Positions 61,771 through 64,000 of a stretch of DNA of 64,000 bases are shown here, piece by piece. A model generated the notes under the pieces. That model was not told the origin of the DNA and did no database searches. It saw only the letters and a list, made by a program, of their open reading frames with translations. Location of the stretch: contig OY759225.1 of assembly GCA_963662175.1 (NCBI GenBank), positions 8,939,107 through 9,003,106 on the forward strand, in the 5' to 3' direction. The translations under genes and the position numbers were made by a program. Positions within the stretch are counted from its first letter, which is position 1. Every line of letters begins with the position of its first letter. Origin of the DNA: Aradus depressus (lineage: Eukaryota; Arthropoda; Insecta; Hemiptera; Aradidae).

Positions 61771-62264
61771 AAACTTGGAAAAAGGATGTAAAAAAATCGT
61801 GAATGTACTTCTCCAGCACCAATTAATCAAGTATATTTTCGTACTGAGTGTCGGATATCCGGAAATCGGATAAATGGAACACTTACTAAACGTTCAGTGG
61901 AGACAGACATATGGAAGGGAGAAGCAATGGGTTGGACACATTGGATAGGCTGACATACCATCAGATAACTCGCCGTCGGCTTTTCTCCAGATATCTGCAA
62001 TTCTGTTCAGTGGCTATCACTAAGCTTGAGAATCCCCCAGACTTTTTATCAGACGACTTCAGTGGTTCCTAGGAAGAGAAAGCCGAAAGAATTGACAGCT
62101 TCCAAAAACCTGGACTCATCCAAGTAATACATGTGCCTTTGTTGTACCAACAGCTCGAACCCACGATCTTGAAGGCTAGCACGCTATTTCTGAGCAATAT
62201 ATTCTATAATTTGTGCTGTGTGATACAATTTAAATATAACTTTAAAATGTTTTCTATGGAATGG
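61771..62264. other. Gene-free stretch
   Basis: CTTCCCC-family wording occurs at 61800-61840 (tgtacttctccagcaccaat). 61850-62130 has normal complexity without a recognisable frame. Confidence 0.4.
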
Positions 62265-62410
62265 GGTGCTATAATTCGTTTATATTGGTCCTATCTCAAA
62301 TCTGAGGACATCTTGACTATTTTACATTTAATAAGGAACATTTTTGAGAGAGCCTTTTTTTCGTTAAGACTAATAGTTTTCGAGTAAATCAAGCAATCGT
62401 ATAAAAAGAA
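62265..62410 (-). repeat. Family D repeat
   Basis: Reverse complement carries aatgttccttattaaa, gtcctcagatttgagatagg and accaatata of family D. Confidence 0.55.
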
Positions 62411-62499
62411 AACTTAAATTAAAAATTTAATAAACCCTGTAAAAAGAGTTTTTGTTCATAATTTTTTTTTACTGAAACCTTGGTAGGGACGGGTTTTTT

Positions 62500-63150
62500 T
62501 TTTTTTCTATCGGCAATTATTAGAGTTTTTATGTTAAGCTTCCCCCCAATTACCTCCCTTTCCTTTGGTCAATTTGGCTGAAAAACAATAGGTGTCGTCG
62601 TTAGAGGGTTTTGGGTTCACATATAAAATTTCGTGTCGATACATTTATTTTATCGGGAGTTATCGTATTCACATATACAGACCGAATTTTTTTTTTCATA
62701 TTTGGAATCTAGAGGTCGGAAAACCTGAAATTCCTTTGAAAACTTACAACGAATTTTTGACCGATAACCTAACTTGCCTTGGAAGGGCGCCGGTAGCTCA
62801 GTGGTATGCGTGCTTCCTTACTGAACTAAAGATAGCGGGTTCGTAACCCTTCCGAGGCCCTTAGTTTATATTATCTGGGAGGTAAAATAAACATAAACAC
62901 GCCTTCCCCTGGAAGGGACGTTAAGCCATGGTCCCGAGTCTGTACGCAGGAACTCGTTAATGACCCCTCCCCAGGTGAATAAAAAATTTAGGGTAGGTAA
63001 AATTTAGGACTCCCACAGTAGAGTCGGGCTCATGTCCACCAGAGTGACGAAAAAGCGGAGGCGATATGACTTCGTAGTTAAAAGCCCAGGCATGAGTCAT
63101 AATAACTAATTAACTTCCCCTATATTTCGTATAGCAGGGAAGTAATATAT
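62500..63150 (-). repeat. CTTCCCC-family copy split by a SINE-A
   Basis: Read on the minus strand from 63150: acttccctgctatacgaaat, then after the SINE (62783-63110) aagttaggttatcggtcaaa, gtcgatac-like, ccaaattgaccaaaggaaag and gccgatag at 62500. The short target duplication taactt is visible beside the SINE. Confidence 0.6.
62783..63111 (+). repeat. SINE-A, full length, inside a CTTCCCC-family copy
   Basis: gggcgccggtagctcagtgg, ggttcgtaacccttccgagg (B box with one change), near-complete body with small deletions, and the end cataataactaattaact. Confidence 0.93.
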
Positions 63151-63686
63151 GGTGGTTAGATTTAATCTATTTAAATTCTCAACAAAATTTGTTCGTCATT
63201 ATGGCTTTGTTTAACTGAGGGCGAAATTCAACCTTATTTTATAAAGAACAATTTCATCCTAAGTTAAACTAATTTCCATAATGAAATGGGTACAAAGCAA
63301 CGGTCCTGTTGATTGCTTATCTATGAGAAGGTGTCATAAAAACAATTTTAGGGACGAGTTCCTGCGGCTCTTTCTCTTTGACTGAAAGCTTTAGTCAGAG
63401 AAAAGCAAAACAAGCTTTTACATAATTCATAGCCACTCAGAGGAGATAACAGTTATGTAATAGGGTAGTCGGGTAAACAGACTGGAAGCGGCTAATCTGA
63501 ACCCTACTCCGCTTGGTAAATAGACGGATAAATCATATTTCACCCGCCACCCCAGACCACGTCCTACAATTCATTCGCACTGGACATGGCCGTCTCATCA
63601 CCCGGTTCTCATAGACATGATTCATTGAAAAATAACAATTAATAATTTTTTTTATCTCCTGTGATGTATTGTTTTTTTTGTGTTGC
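63151..63686. other. Gene-free stretch
   Basis: No recognised exon or repeat. A partial stem (tctttgactgaaagctttagtcagaga, 63374-63400) is visible. Confidence 0.4.
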
Positions 63687-63876
63687 TATGTCCAGGCTTT
63701 AATTATAAGGTTATATTGCCTACTACCGTTCTTTCGTAGTGTTATCGTATGATTTAATTATGGCTTAGCAATGATCTCAAGTTCGTAAATCTGAGATTGA
63801 GTCTCTAGTGGACAAGAGCCCGACTCTACTATAGAAATCCTAAATTTTGCGAACTCTAAATTTGTATTCACCAAAC
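63687..63876 (-). repeat. SINE-A copy with an insertion
   Basis: On the minus strand: ggtgaatacaaatttagagt, cgcaaaatttaggatttcta, gtcgggctcttgtccactag, then about 50 bp foreign to the family (63736-63795), then aagaacggtagtaggcaata and aaagcctggacata. Confidence 0.75.
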
Positions 63877-63995
63877 CGCGGCTTGCGAGCCACCTGCGGC
63901 TCTTTGGCCTCTTGAGTGTGGCTCTTCCACAAAATACCACGGGCGAGAGCACGCACGTACAGTGCGATTGAAACTTCGTTATGACTGGTTTTCTT
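63872..63995 (+). mobile_element. hAT-like terminal region, running to the window edge
   Basis: accaaaccgcggcttgcgag, ccacctgcggctctttggcc and cttgagtgtggctctt resemble the CGGCTCGCGAGCCGC-GCGGCTCTTTGG segment common just inside hAT termini. The outer cagtggt-like end is not clear, and the partner end is outside the window. Confidence 0.45.
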
Positions 63996-64000
63996 ATTTA

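Overview
This is eukaryotic nuclear DNA, AT-rich and dominated by repeats. It is most likely from an insect or other arthropod; Hemiptera is plausible but unproven. The evidence is the mix of elements: tRNA-derived SINEs, Jockey-like LINE tails, piggyBac, pogo/Tigger, a Ginger-like element and Helitrons, plus one exon resembling the arthropod beaten-path (Beat) family. I see no bacterial operons, rRNA, CRISPR array or free-standing tRNA gene. Nearly every long ORF is a chance ORF in a repeat or lies opposite one.

The best host coding sequence is one spliced exon at 6084-6279 (+). It has a polypyrimidine-AG acceptor, 65 open codons and a GTAAGT donor, and it encodes an Ig-like segment ending in LDEEKPRLASVRG. 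Weaker exon-like pieces lie at 3769-3975 (+) and at about 21107-21240 and 21575-21667 (-).

SINE-A, about 340 bp with a tRNA-like head (A and B boxes), occurs about 30 times, whole or broken, and several copies have readable 12-13 bp target-site duplications (TSDs). SINE-B, about 210 bp with its own tRNA-like head and an A tail, occurs four times. Non-LTR retrotransposon 3' ends occur at 4.8, 31.9, 34, 35.2, 35.9, 36.6, 45.5, 53.5, 54.0 and 57.6 kb; five keep the C-x2-C...H-x4-C knuckle of the ORF2 C-terminus.

DNA transposons: a piggyBac derivative with TTAA duplications (15635-16630), a pogo/Tigger derivative with TA duplications (30782-31528), a Ginger-like element with TATA duplications (52153-52998), and single pogo-like ends at 6773, 33734 and 54146. 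Helitron termini (TC...CTAG with a 3' hairpin) bound 23692-24206 and 46924-50088; further 3' ends lie at 4082 and 42023.

The most unusual theme is a set of short insertions built as inverted repeats, often with TSDs. They carry hammerhead-ribozyme-like cores (CTGANGA, an extra T, a short hairpin, GAAA, then a self-complementary stem III). Six sequence families share this plan while their stem sequences differ, which suggests selection on structure. They may be Penelope-like long terminal repeats or retrozyme-like elements.

Satellites: a 1.6 kb almost G-free C-rich minisatellite (42953-44568) next to a 0.6 kb foldback, a 30-bp satellite (37.4-39.9 kb), and about 145-bp repeats inside the 3.2 kb Helitron. 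Many insertions are nested, so their relative ages can be read.
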